From contig NC_053044.1 in the NCBI RefSeq assembly GCF_003473485.1, positions 33,670,091-33,734,090 of the forward strand: a stretch of DNA of 64,000 nt. Direction: 5' to 3'. Both the position numbers and the translations under genes were made by a program. Position 1 is the stretch's first letter, and each line of letters starts with the position of its first letter. Shown here in pieces: positions 11,333 through 21,505 of this stretch. Under the pieces are notes generated by a model, which was not told the origin of the DNA, ran no database searches, and saw only the letters and a program-made list of their open reading frames with translations. The DNA is from Medicago truncatula. Its lineage: Eukaryota; Streptophyta; Magnoliopsida; Fabales; Fabaceae.

Positions 11333-12102
11333 TAATTTTTTTAGCCCATTGTTGTGATTTTACCAGGTCTTCTTTTTGTTTGTTCCCCGCTTTTTACTAC
11401 CAAAAAAGAACAAAAAAAAAAAGAGTGGGTCTTCTTTTTAGCCCATGATCCTAAATGCGTCTCACATCAGTTTCATGATCATGAATGCGTCTCGCATGAT
11501 TTAGCATTATCAAATTCAATTTTGCAATCCTTTTAATCAATTCAAGAAAGTTGACATTACTATAATTATATAATTTAATTTTTTTGGAACATTTGAAAGA
11601 CAACATTAAGATTAATTTCTCTAGTAGGCCTATTTTCAACTAAAATATAATTTCTTTTGTTATAAAATTATCTCAATTTTTTGGATAATAAATATGACTA
11701 ATATATTTAATATTAGTGAAACACATTATTAGGAATAAATGGCCCAAAAATATCACAAATTTCTTCGATAATAAAGTTTCTGGCACATTAGTAAGAAAAA
11801 CCAAAAAAAATTATAGGGAGGGTGTATATAGAAATCTTTGTATATGTCGGGGTATATATAGAAAATTGAGACAAAAGGGCAATATTAACAGGCTTCAGCT
11901 CAGCCTTTCATCATGGCAATGTTTGAGCCTTTCAATGAACATTGCTATATACATTCCCCAAAACCAAATATTTCTTTATACACCCCCACCATAAAAAATA
12001 AAATAAAAAAATTAGGTCCCCCTACCGGCATGGGCCCTAGGCCGTTGCATCCCCGACCTATTCCTAGGGCCGGCCCTGCCTTCCAAACTACTCCCTTGGG
12101 TT
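11333..12102. other. Intergenic with a possible hAT end
   Basis: No gene seen. At 12025-12080 a GC-rich patch contains GGGCCCTAGGCCG and CTAGGGCCGGCCCTG. The last motif resembles the CAGGGCCGGCCC termini of some plant hAT elements. No partner end was found. Confidence 0.35.
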
Positions 12103-12482
12103 ATTATAAGAGAAAATTGCTTTTCTGACATAGAATACTTCCTATTGACACAAGTAAATGACGCTTTTACCCCCAGCGGTAGTTAACAACTGTCAGGCCA
12201 TGCGCCGGAAGTTAACCGCCACTGGCTTCCAGCGGTTGTTAACTGCTGTTGTGTTCGTGATATATTCAAGTCAGTAGTCATAATCCAGACACTCACTCCA
12301 TCATCACCATCACCATCTTTCTCTCAAATTTTCACTCTCTCTCTCTATAAAAAAAAACTCTACCAAATCATCCAAAATTTCTTCCACTAAATCACAAGTA
12401 AGTTATCACTTATGCTATTGTCATACATTTTAGCTAGTATATGTGTTTATATGTTTATAATTTTAGTAGTTGTTTAATTATT

Positions 12483-12740
12483 AAATTTTGAATTTTTGTT
12501 TTTAATATAGTTATGTTGTAGATCTGAAATGCTAGGAACATATGTTATGAATACATGTTATAATGAAGTTATATTGCTTGAATTTATATTTTTTTTTTCG
12601 AATTTCATAAAAATTTTCGGGTTTGAATATTTGTTTTTAATATAGTTATGTTGTAGATCTGAAATGTTATTAACATATATTATGAATACCTGTTATAATG
12701 AAGTTATATTGCTTAAATTTATATTTTTTTTTCGAATTTT
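12483..12740. repeat. ~128-bp tandem duplication in MULE intron
   Basis: Two adjacent copies share TTTTTAATATAGTTATGTTG and ATAATGAAGTTATATTGCTT. They lie entirely inside the 5'UTR intron (12398-12847) of the plus-strand MULE gene, so they do not affect the product. Confidence 0.8.
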
Positions 12741-12857
12741 ATAAATTTTTTAGGGTTTGTTTGGGATTTTTAGGGTGTATGTCAAATTTTTACTGTAAGT
12801 GTTTGAACGAGTTTTTCATTGATTATTTTTAATTTCTAATTGTATAGATTTGAAACA

Positions 12858-13205
12858 ATGGTCGGGTGGATCGATGTTCATTCACAATTCAACAGCGGAG
12901 AACCTCAGAGGTTGAAGGTTCGGTGCCTTGGTGTAACGTTAAGAGGTCTCAAGAATGAACTGACTGAATTCAACCAAGGAGTCAACCCCAGAGACACAAG
13001 GAGGGTGGAACACGTTCGGTATAAACGTCCAACGCTCGACGAGGGGAGAGTATCATTCACTTGGGTGGAATTAACGAACGACGAAAACGTGTCAAGCATG
13101 TTTTGGGAGCACAACATGTTCTAGTGGATCGATATGCGGGTGACGTTGCTGAGATCAACTGAAGATATCATCAAAAGTTTGATTCCGCCAGAAGATCGTC
13201 ATTAG
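12858..13205 (+). pseudogene. MULE plus-strand gene, transposase N-terminus-like, interrupted
   Basis: A spliced 5'UTR is suggested by a GTAAGT donor at 12398 and a TATAG acceptor ending at 12847, followed by the ATG at 12858. The frame runs 88 codons to a TAG at 13122. It then continues open for 26 more codons (WIDMRVTLLRS...PPEDRH) to a TAG at 13203, so the first stop may be a mutation. The stretch SFTWVELTNDENVSSMFWEH resembles the N-terminal region of MULE transposases, where an 'L.nDedV..M...H' motif precedes the polypeptide that binds the TIR. The zinc finger and DDE catalytic region are missing. I read it as a truncated, probably non-functional mudrA-type relic; a short product of unknown role cannot be excluded. 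Confidence 0.55.
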
Positions 13206-13219
13206 GTACGGAATGAATG

Positions 13220-13547
13220 CACCTTCCAACTACAACAATTTTCTTCCTTTGAATGAGGTATTTCAAACTTGCCAAACGGCAGGAGTCCAATATCTGACCG
13301 ACATTCTCATTGTTCCTATCAAAGGATTAAATTCTTGTTAGGCCGGTTTAAATGAAGGTATTGAAGTGTCAAGGAATGGACCTTATTCGTTTGACATTTA
13401 AATATCATCATTTAATCACAGCCTAACAATAATTTAATCTTTTGAATGGAACATTGGGAATGTCGGTCGTATATTGGAGTCCTGTTGCTTGGCAAGTTTG
13501 AATTTACCACATTCAAATGTAACACAATTGTTGGAGTTGGGAGGTAC
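13220..13547. repeat. Foldback 1 inside the MULE
   Basis: About 330 bp that folds on itself nearly end to end. CCAACTACAACAATT (13227) pairs with AATTGTTGGAGTTGG (ending 13540). CAAACTTGCCAAACGGCAGG pairs with the region near 13480-13500 (CCTGTTGCTTGGCAAGTTTG). The apex pairs TGAAGTGTCAA with TTGACATTTA. Confidence 0.8.
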
Positions 13548-13785
13548 AAACGTCCAACTGCAACAATTGTCTTCTTTTGAATGGGGTAATTCATACTTCT
13601 TAAACGACAAGAATCCAGCATTCAATGAACATTTTGAATGATGGTATTCAAGTGTCAAGCTCATTCTTTTGACACTTAAATAGCATCATTCAAAATTCTC
13701 ATCACATGTTGGAGTCCTGCTGTTTAGCACGTTTGAATTTGCCCCATTCAAGGGTAAGATAATTGTTGCAGTTAGAAGGTACATT
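13543..13785. repeat. Foldback 2 inside the MULE
   Basis: A second hairpin, directly after the first and related in sequence. CCAACTGCAACAATTGTCTT pairs with the AATTGTTGCAGTTAGAAGG end. GAATGGGGTAATTC pairs with GAATTTGCCCCATTC. The apex pairs GAATGATGGTATTCAAGTGT with ACACTTAAATAGCATCATTC. Confidence 0.8.
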
Positions 13786-14102
13786 CCGGAATGTAATGTA
13801 ATACAATGTAATGTGATAACATATATAGTTGAATATACATAATACATTTTGTTTTGAATGGAACAATAATTATCTTATTTATTCACTTTTCGAATTTATT
13901 TATTCATTACACAATTTTAATTAGTTGAATTCACGTTAGATTTAATTAGTTTTTATTCGAATACGCAATTATTCAAAACGCGACTTTAATCGAAATTATT
14001 CCAAATGCGAATTTATTCAAAGTACCAATATGTCAAGCAAAATGTACCATAAAAAAACATATAAAAAGATCCAAAATAATTAGCTATTACAACCCATTAC
14101 AT

Positions 14103-14752
14103 TCAATCATCTTCCTCATCACACAAGTCAATTGGGTTGTCTTCGACAGTCCATGGGGCACCTGTTTTTGACTGAGGACCAAAACAACATGTCCACCCGC
14201 TCCTCCTCAACCTCGAATGATATACACCAGCACCTTTGAAATCCTTCTTTTTGATGGATCCATCACATGTGATTTCGTGTAATGTCATCGGCGATTTTTC
14301 TTTCTTCTTGTCGTCACCCTCCTTTTTGTTCACCTCAACGTTTCCCTGATTCTGAGACATATCTACATAAACAAATCGACGATCAAAACTTACATCATGT
14401 TGTAACAATTTTACAATAATTCATCAAAACCTAAACTAATCCTAAAAATTATACCGTAACTAATCGTAACAATTTTATCACAAATTCATAACAACAAAAT
14501 TTCATAACAACCTAAACTAATCGCAACGATTATACAACAATTCATCTAATCCTAAAAATTCTACCATAATTTCATAACAATTCTACAATTCTAACAATCT
14601 AAACAATTCTAACCTAAACCTAACAATTCAAACAACCTAAATTATCATAGCATCATAAACTCAATAAACTTGTATAATCGCAATTTAATAAAAAAAAAAC
14701 ACTAAAAAATCAATCACAAAATAGCAATGTAATAGGATGGTAACAAGTTACT
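14103..14752 (-). CDS. MULE minus-strand small protein, 85 aa, unknown
   Basis: The ATG is at 14360 and the stop at 14103-14105, 85 codons. A 5'UTR intron is suggested by acceptor TTTATGTAG ending at 14363 and a GTAACTT donor at 14751. The leader begins just inside the right TIR. The product starts MSQNQGN with a Lys-rich segment (KKEGDDKKKEK, about residues 12-22). A compact half follows with HSRLRRSGWTCCFGPQSKTG (about 48-67), then an acidic end DLCDEEDD. I do not recognise a domain. By position it corresponds to mudrB of MuDR, but no sequence likeness to mudrB is claimed. A related arrangement recurs near 49.6-49.77 kb with a GTAAGTG donor. Confidence 0.5.
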
Positions 14753-15024
14753 TGATTTTGTGAGCGTAATTGACGTTGAATCCGCAACAATTGAGAAAAA
14801 TGACACCTCTTGATCTTCAATCTGCAACAATGGAGTTTTGGAAACTCCTATGTTGTTCTATTCATATAACAGAAAGCAATAACATTTAACAACCGCTGGA
14901 AGCCAGCAACAGTTAACTAACGGCGCATGGCCTAACAGTTGTTAACTGCCGCTGGGGTAAAAGCGTCATTTACTTGTGTCAATAGGAAGTATTCATGGTC
15001 AAAAAAACAATTTTCATTATAAGA

Positions 15025-16740
15025 AACAAGAAGCCTCTCTCTCCATTCCTCAACCCAAAATCAATTGAATCACAACCGACTCACTCTCATCCTCCTCTCT
15101 CTCTCTCACACATACAATCACACACTTTTTGGATATGGTTACTGCATTGAAGAACAATTTGAAGTGGTCTTGTGGAAAAACATGGAATCCAGAACCTCCG
15201 CTTCATATGTTTTTTTTTTTTTGATTAATTTTAAAATTATTTTGATTGATGATCATTGTGAATATTTTTTAATTTCTGGATTTTATTAATGTGGTTAATT
15301 TATGGGTTTGAATGTAAATAATGAAGATGGTTGACACACTTGTGTGAGAAGAGAGAAGAAAGAGACAATGGTTGAAGGAATGAGGGAGACTATGCAATTA
15401 ATTATTTTTGAAATATAACCCATTTTTGTTGGTCTGGTGGTATTGGTTTAGGACTTGGGAGTGTGCTCATCCTCGAGGTCTTAGATTCAATTCTCTTAGT
15501 GTTAATTTAGGCGGGTTAATTTAGCATCTTCAAAAAAAATTGAAATGTTTTAATGAATTTTTAATTTAATTTTTTTGATTTGGTGACATGTTAATGTCAT
15601 TTTCCATATATGCAATGCCACTTAAGGGTTTTTCTGAACACATCATTACAAATTTGGACACAGTGCTTTTGAAGACCAAATAGGGGGTAAGGATCAAAAG
15701 TGTAAAAAAATATAAATAGAGGGACATGATTGTTTGATTTTAAAAAGGGGGACCAATTCCGTGAGTGGGATAAAATAAGGGGATCAAAAGTATAATGTAA
15801 TTCGTTGTCATTTTATATTATTAACATGAATATTGTGAATTTATTTGCATCTGATTTGTTTATAGCGAATTTGTATGGTATCAATATACTATATCAATTT
15901 GAATTAATATAATATAATTTTAGTAAAATAAACAATGATTAAATGACCATCAACGATTATAATATTCTCATAAATGTATAACATATCTGGTCCTCACAAA
16001 GAAAAGGTCCCAAAATCCAAATCCTCCATTGAGGCAATATCCACACGGATGCTCACCGGCAGGGCAAATTAACACATTCATATGCAGGTTTGTGTCAAGG
16101 ATTGTGACAAATTCAAAAGCTATTTATCAATGAGGATGGGTCCAATAGAAGAGTTTATACTCTTACAATATGGTAAATTATTATTCAAATATCACCTCAA
16201 AGATGTATTTATATTAAATGTATGTCACGACTCAAATATGATTAACTCTTCGGATGGAACATATGAGAAATGAAAATGAAAGAAACTATTTAGACTTTAG
16301 AGATTTAGATTTTTCTCATTGTAATTTTGATTTTTAATAATTTCATATTTTATACATGGAAAACATAAATTTTAACCTTAGAGAAAAAAGTGTATTCCAA
16401 ATTTCATTTAAGAGATGAATGTAATTCGAGTTTCATTCAAAAGAGATATGTAAAATTTTCTTATATGTTTTGTATAAGAGAAGAGACGAACGTATATAAA
16501 TGGATTATATCTTTTACAATTATATGTAAGTACATCAATAAATTAATATCATAGTATTTGCGAAAAAATTTAACAATTGTTTTAATTAACAAAATGCACA
16601 ATCAAACGTTAGTTTAAAATTCGAATACATTCATGGATTATGGACTATTGTGGATAAGATAACTATTACACTATATAAATTAAGATAAGATAAAAATTAA
16701 GAGGGTTGAGTAAAAAAAGTATAGGTAAAATACATTTTAG
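15025..16740. other. Intergenic with SINE and half-MITE fragments
   Basis: No gene seen. 15418-15541 is a SINE of family 2 (listed separately). 15656-15805 carries text such as GGGGGACCAATTCC and AAGGGGATCAAAAGT that resembles half of the inverted-repeat element at 20868-21172. The rest is AT-rich. Confidence 0.45.
15418..15541 (+). mobile_element. SINE family 2
   Basis: Reads GTTGGTCTGGTGGTATTGGT, GAGTGTGCTCATCCTCGAGG, and ends GGCGGGTTAATTTAGCATCT plus an A-run. Short flanking TTGAAAT repeats suggest the target duplication. Confidence 0.75.
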
Positions 16741-16757
16741 CCAATCACCATTACATC

Positions 16758-17174
16758 TTAGGAGCGACTCATCATCTTCTTAAACTCTTCAAAATTCACA
16801 TTCCCATCAGCATCAGCATCAACGTTTCCGATCATTTTCCGGCAATCACCAAGCGAACATTTCTCCCCCAACCGCCGCATCACCGCGTGAAGCTCTTTCG
16901 CCGAAATCAACCCATTCTTATCCAAATCATACATCTCAAACGCCTCTCTAAGCTCCTTAGTATCACCACCGCCGTTGTGTAACTCCCCGAATTCCTTTAG
17001 ATCAATGTAACCGTCTCCGTTCCGATCAAGCTCCTCCATCATACGAGTAACTTCCTCCGTCGTTGTTTTAGATCCGAGCGCCGTCATCATTTCCTTCAGC
17101 TCCGTGCGTGAGATCTTCCCGTCGCCGTTTTTGTCGAATTTGTTAAAGATCTTGCGAACTTCTTCTTGGTCCAT
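16758..17174 (-). CDS. Calmodulin-like protein (CML23/24 type), 138 aa
   Basis: Single-exon gene for a Ca2+ sensor with four EF-hand loops: residues 14-25 (DKNGDGKISRTE), 50-61 (DRNGDGYIDLKE), 83-94 (DLDKNGLISAKE) and 119-130 (DADADGNVNFEE). All four have Asp at position 1, Gly at 6 and Glu at 12, so all look able to bind Ca2+. The linker LGEKCSLGDCRKMIG and end FEEFKKMMS match the Arabidopsis CML23/24 (TCH2) and CML25-27 group. Length is usual for the group. There is no N-terminal extension or lipid-modification motif, so it is probably cytosolic or nuclear. The start is the first ATG of a CCATGG context. A TATA box lies 70 bp upstream. Codon use is more GC-rich than its surroundings, as in many intronless CML genes. 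Confidence 0.95.
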   Translation of the reverse strand: MDQEEVRKIFNKFDKNGDGKISRTELKEMMTALGSKTTTEEVTRMMEELDRNGDGYIDLKEFGELHNGGGDTKELREAFEMYDLDKNGLISAKELHAVMRRLGEKCSLGDCRKMIGNVDADADGNVNFEEFKKMMSRS

Positions 17175-17243
17175 GGCCTGAGAAATAGAAGAGTTTATGT
17201 CTTTCTGATTTTGAGTTCAGTTTGTTTGGTATTGTGATGTGTG

Positions 17244-17250
17244 ATTTATA
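17244..17250 (-). promoter_or_regulatory. TATA box of the CML gene
   Basis: The reverse strand reads CTATAAATC here, 70 bp upstream of the CML start codon, a normal spacing for a plant promoter with a ~40-nt leader. Confidence 0.65.
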
Positions 17251-17272
17251 GAAACGTGATTTGGTCACGGAA

Positions 17273-17340
17273 ACGCGTTTTTTAGGTAAAAAGTTGAAGA
17301 AAAAAAGAGAAATATTGAGGTGGAATAATTACAAACGCGG
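17273..17340. promoter_or_regulatory. Two CGCG boxes upstream of the CML gene
   Basis: ACGCGT at 17273-17278 and ACGCGG at 17335-17340 both fit the VCGCGB consensus bound by CAMTA transcription factors. They sit 100-165 bp upstream of the start codon. Regulation by CAMTA is inferred from the motif only. Confidence 0.45.
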
Positions 17341-17741
17341 TTTTTGAGTGAAGTGAAAGTGAAATGTTATGTTTGGGAGTGAAGGAAAGTAGATACTATG
17401 ATAAACACCACAAGAAAACAGGAAGCGTGTTTTGAATTATGGTTGGAAGTTGGAACACACGAGATTCATGATTCATTGCATGTTATGTTGTGCTGTTATT
17501 GTTTGTTCGTCAATCATAAGTTTTTGTGGTTAAGTTAAAAGTTGGTATGACAGATATTTATTTTTTTAATCTTTACAAATTTTATTTTATTTTATCTAGT
17601 ACAAATATTAATTTTAATTTTTTTTTTTGTTCCATCAGAGGGTAAAGTTCAAGAAAAAGAAATAAAATATATAGTGAAACGACATTCCAAATCATGAAGG
17701 TATAAAATACATTATCAAAGAAGAATATATGAAGGTTCTCA

Positions 17742-17820
17742 TGAGCTTAGCTCAATTGGTATAGACAATGCAAATATGCAATGTTCGGGTTCGAACCCCA
17801 ACCACAAAAAAAAAAAAAAG
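17742..17820 (+). mobile_element. SINE family 1, short copy
   Basis: TGAGCTTAGCTCAATTGGTA (A-box) and GGGTTCGAACCCC (B-box) followed directly by an A-run. The central tail of the family is missing. Confidence 0.75.
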
Positions 17821-19279
17821 TAATATATGAAGATTATTAGGATGAACCTTCAAATTAGTAAATTAAAAGACATGTAATCAGCCAAAATTGAAGATTGGTA
17901 CCACTCCCTATCTCATAGACAAATCCATACTAATTACACTATCCTAAAGATCATATATATCACTGATTGAATGAATATAAAATATAGATTTTTGCTTATA
18001 ATAGTGATCGAAGGGTGTATATATCCACGTTTCAACATGGAGCGCATCATAGACTCCAATTTTATTGGCATAACTAACTAGAAAAATGTCATTGCTATCG
18101 TGAAGAAAGCCAACACAACTTGAAAGGTTAATTGAGCTTTTTGTGTGTCTCATCGTAATTGAGCTTAATCCATCCCTTCCGTGGGCACTTTCAACCAATG
18201 AAGATAATATCTCTTTGTTGAGGCCACCTACTTACATATGTTTTTTTTTTTTCCACTTATAAATCTTCCTTGCCATCTTAAGGATCACATGAATTGAATT
18301 GTTGAGGCGTTGGAAGTCCTTTTTAAAAAAATTAATCGCAAAAATTGTTTGCCACCCATCCTTGTGCACTCCCACCATTGTACTGTTCAATTAGTTGAAA
18401 CTCCCGTCCCTAAAATTCAAAGAGAACAGGTGAGTACTGTTCAATTAACATGATCCAAATCTAGGTTGGTTAAACACAATATCTTAGAACATGGATGATT
18501 GTTTCATTTGTATTTCGACAAGGAGAACAGGTGAGTAAAACTTCAAGTCCTCATCTACTTCTATGATAATTAGTAACCAGCCACTCATGAGCAACAAACA
18601 ACATGAAAGTTTGGATTATATGAGGACTCCTTCAACTCAACAAATTTTTCCAATTTTCACTAAAGGTAAGGTTGTGCTCCCAATGGAGGTTGGAAACGCT
18701 TTGAAAGTGAAGATTGTCATGAGAAATGAAAGATTGCTTCTTTAAGTGTTGGAATAATAACTGATATGTTTAAATTTTATAATGTGGACTTCAATAGCAT
18801 TTTCACGAGTTTCCATTAAATGTCAATGTGAAATAACTTTACATCGACCATGTATATTTATAAAACCCTTTAAAAATTATCAAATTATTATGAAATTTTG
18901 TTCAATTTTTATTTTTAATTGCCATTCTTTGTTACAAAACCATCTTTCAAGTTTATTTAATTTTTAAAAATATTTTTACAGAAAATATTGTTAAAAAATT
19001 ATGTTTATTTGTCATCAAAAGATTAGACAATTCTTCTTTCAAATTATACTTACTTGTCATAAAAAATTATATAATAAAAAAATATCATTAATGTTGTAAA
19101 ATGACTTATAATTTTAAATTAAGAGAGTGGATAGTAACAAAAAAAAAAAATTAAGAGAGTGGATAATCTAAGACCCGTTTGGATTATGCTTTATTTCGAG
19201 TTTACGCAAAACAACATAGTCTTTTATGTTAATTTATAAGTTCTTATTAACAAAAATTGTACATTTGTAAATTATTCTT
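17821..19279. other. Intergenic, nothing firm
   Basis: A minus frame at 17944-18198 has the words SSCVGFLHDSNDIFLVSYAN that recall the RNase H region of Ty1/copia elements, but the match is too weak to call. The remainder is AT-rich. Confidence 0.35.
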
Positions 19280-19293
19280 TTTATAAACTACAT

Positions 19294-19424
19294 TTTTTTT
19301 TTGTCAGATAGCCTATTGCCTAAAATTCACCTTATAAAGTGAATAAGTGGGTTGACCGGGTTCGAACTCAGGCCCCTGCATATAACAATGCATTATCCTA
19401 CCAATTGAGTTATGCTCACAGAAC
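19294..19424 (-). mobile_element. Full-length SINE family 1 with 14-bp target duplication
   Basis: On the minus strand: GAGCATAACTCAATTGGTAG, GAGTTCGAACCCGG, CCACTTATTCACTTTATAAG and a final A-run. Perfect direct repeats TTTATAAACTACAT flank it (19280-19293 and 19425-19438). This is the best-preserved member of its family in the window. Confidence 0.85.
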
Positions 19425-19439
19425 TTTATAAACTACATT

Positions 19440-20541
19440 TACTAACTTATGAATAACACATAAAAACTTATTTATTTGCATAAACTTAAAATAAGTCTGA
19501 TTCAAACGATCCTAATGGTTGTTGGTCTTTTAACCATAATGATGATTTTTGAATAAATTATCAAATTGATCTCTATATAAACTCCTATCAAATTAGTGCA
19601 TAACTCTATTAATAATATTTCAAACTAATCTTTTATCTTTATTAAAGATTTCTCAATTAAGTCTTATATCATGTGTAAAAATTTAAAGACATACTTACAC
19701 TTAATAGAAACACTTTTGACGAATCAAACAGGGACCAATATGTTGAAGTAGTTCGGAGTCTCACTTCACTTCGGTGTGCTTCTCTGTTCTCAACTGCTGC
19801 CGTCAGCATACTGCCCACCGTCAATCGGAAACCCCGGAGACGCTATCCCTTAACCACATCTCGTACGGTTCTCAATCTTTCTTTATTTTTTCTTTTACTT
19901 ATTTTTTTTCTTCATTCTCTCATACTCATTGTACCATGAACTCTGTTTTATTATTAAAATATAGAAAGCATCCTCAATATTTTGCTGTTTCAATGCTTAT
20001 AATTCGTATTCATTGATGAACGTTATACCCATTTAAAATTATAAATTTGTATTCTTAGTTGATGTATATGATCTATATTATAAAACTAAATACATCAATT
20101 ATTCAATGAATTCGAAAAAAGAATGTTTACTTACAACAGTGACTGTTGGAGGAAATAGCTTTCAGTTGAAATAACAATTGATATCTGTTAGGAAATTATA
20201 GGGAATTTAGAAATTTAGGCAATTTTGATGCTCATTTATAATATATTATAGAAAATCACAGGAATGAAAGACAAACATACAACAAGCTGTGTCAGTATTA
20301 TTTTTCTATATGACAAAACCAATCCTCTTAAAAACTACATTTATAGACCTCGAGGTATAATATTACTATGCATGACCCTTTGAACTCTTTGTAGAATAAT
20401 ATCCACGGTCTATAGTGTTAGTAAGCTAAAATTGTGAAACGAATTGTTTGGATAGAGTAAAAAATTGGAATTTACATAGAAGAATTAAAATTCCTTAAAA
20501 AAATTACATAACTTGTTAAAATCCCTCATCCAAACACATTC
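19440..20541. other. Intergenic, nothing recognised
   Basis: No credible frame. Between about 20435 and 20541 a faint GTTTGGAT / ATCCAAAC inversion suggests a decayed relative of the neighbouring MITE. Confidence 0.4.
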
Positions 20542-20544
20542 TTA

Positions 20545-20784
20545 GGGTGTGTTTGGATGGAGGGTTTAGGAGGGGAGGGTTTAGTTTTCATTTTTAAATT
20601 ACGGACACTATGAAATGTTTTTTAAAAAGTTTACATATTAACATAATAAACAACGATCATATAGTACTTTAATCACACTTGATTTATTTTAGAAAAACAT
20701 GTTATATAGTCCGTAATTTAAAAAAGAAAAGTAAACCCTTCCCTCCCTTCCCCTCCTATACCCTCCCTCAATCCAAACACACCC
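20545..20784. mobile_element. Tourist-like MITE, TTA target duplication
   Basis: 240 bp with inverted ends GGGTGTGTTTGGATGGAGGG and the complement of CCCTCAATCCAAACACACCC. TTA flanks both ends (20542-20544, 20785-20787). The 3-bp TTA duplication points to the PIF/Harbinger (Tourist) group. Confidence 0.8.
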
Positions 20785-20867
20785 TTAGAGTTATATTTTC
20801 ATAAACTAGCTCTAGCATATTAGCATTTGCACAACACATAGCCATTGATTTGTCAATTTTTGGGTTA

Positions 20868-21172
20868 ATTGCACTTTTGGACCCCTATCTTTCCAAAAGT
20901 TGCGGTTATGGACCCCTAACTAATTTAAATATAAAACAGCCCCATATGTTTTGATTCTTTGGCAGTTTTGGACCCCCAAGGAAAAATAAAAAAAAAATTG
21001 ACACGTGGCACCTCACTTAGGGTGCCACGTCAGCGTTGACCGAGTCAACAATGGACTGGGGGTCCAAAACTGCCAAAGAATCAAAACATAGGGGGTTGTT
21101 TTGTATTTAAAATAGTTAGGGGTCCATAACCGCAACTTTTGGAAAGATAGGAGTCTAAAAGTGCAATTAAGC
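20868..21172. mobile_element. 305-bp inverted-repeat MITE
   Basis: Arms of about 140 bp: TTAATTGCACTTTTGGACCC at the left pairs with the right end AAAAGTGCAATTAA; TTGATTCTTTGGCAGTTTTG pairs with CAAAACTGCCAAAGAATCAA. The loop holds a second short palindrome GGTGCCACGT. No target duplication was identified. Confidence 0.8.
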
Positions 21173-21270
21173 CTAATATTTTTTTTAAACTTGATTTATG
21201 TCAAATTCAGTGTGATGCAAATACCAAACATCTGATGATCACGTATTATGTTATATCATATATCTCTCTC

Positions 21271-21350
21271 TGTGAGCTTAGCTCAGTTGCTAAGGACAAT
21301 GCATAATATATGCAAGGTTTGAGGTTCGAACCCCGGACACCAAAAAAAAA
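21271..21350 (+). mobile_element. SINE family 1, about 155 bp upstream of F-box gene A
   Basis: GTGAGCTTAGCTCAGTTGCT and GAGGTTCGAACCCCGGACAC followed by an A-run; TATATCT flanks both sides. It lies in the probable promoter or leader of gene A. Confidence 0.8.
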
Positions 21351-21505
21351 AGTATATCTATCTTTTTGCCCTTTTCTTTATTTTTTTCTCTTTTATGTAC
21401 CTAAAGTTTATTGGAAATGGAAACTGATATACTTTTATTCTACTCCATGGTGTTTCACTCTGAAAATGTTTAGGTATCACTTAAAATTTTATTCGACTTG
21501 TTTGT

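Larger units (their letters stand above)
12112..15015. mobile_element. Non-autonomous Mutator-like element (MULE), 2.9 kb
   Basis: Inverted ends start GAAAATTGCTTTTCTGAC (left) and the complement of TTTTTTTGACC...CAATTTTC (right). They match over roughly 130-150 bp, including CCTATTGACACAAGTAAATG and the GC-rich words CCAGCGGTTGTTAA and GGCCATGCGCCG. A perfect 9-bp direct repeat ATTATAAGA flanks it (12103-12111 and 15016-15024). Long inverted ends and 9-bp duplications are the hallmark of Mutator transposons. Inside are two convergent short genes, each with a 5'UTR intron and each starting near a TIR, the layout of maize MuDR. No DDE transposase core is visible, so I infer a non-autonomous member. 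Between the genes lie two tandem foldbacks. Confidence 0.9.

Noticed and set aside
13412..13664. Minus-strand frames of 69-76 codons within the MULE
   Set aside because: They lie in the foldback arms; the repeated structure explains the open frames.
17944..18198. Possible Ty1/copia RNase H fragment (minus)
   Set aside because: A few words resemble the domain (DSNDIFLVSYAN) but the following catalytic context does not fit.
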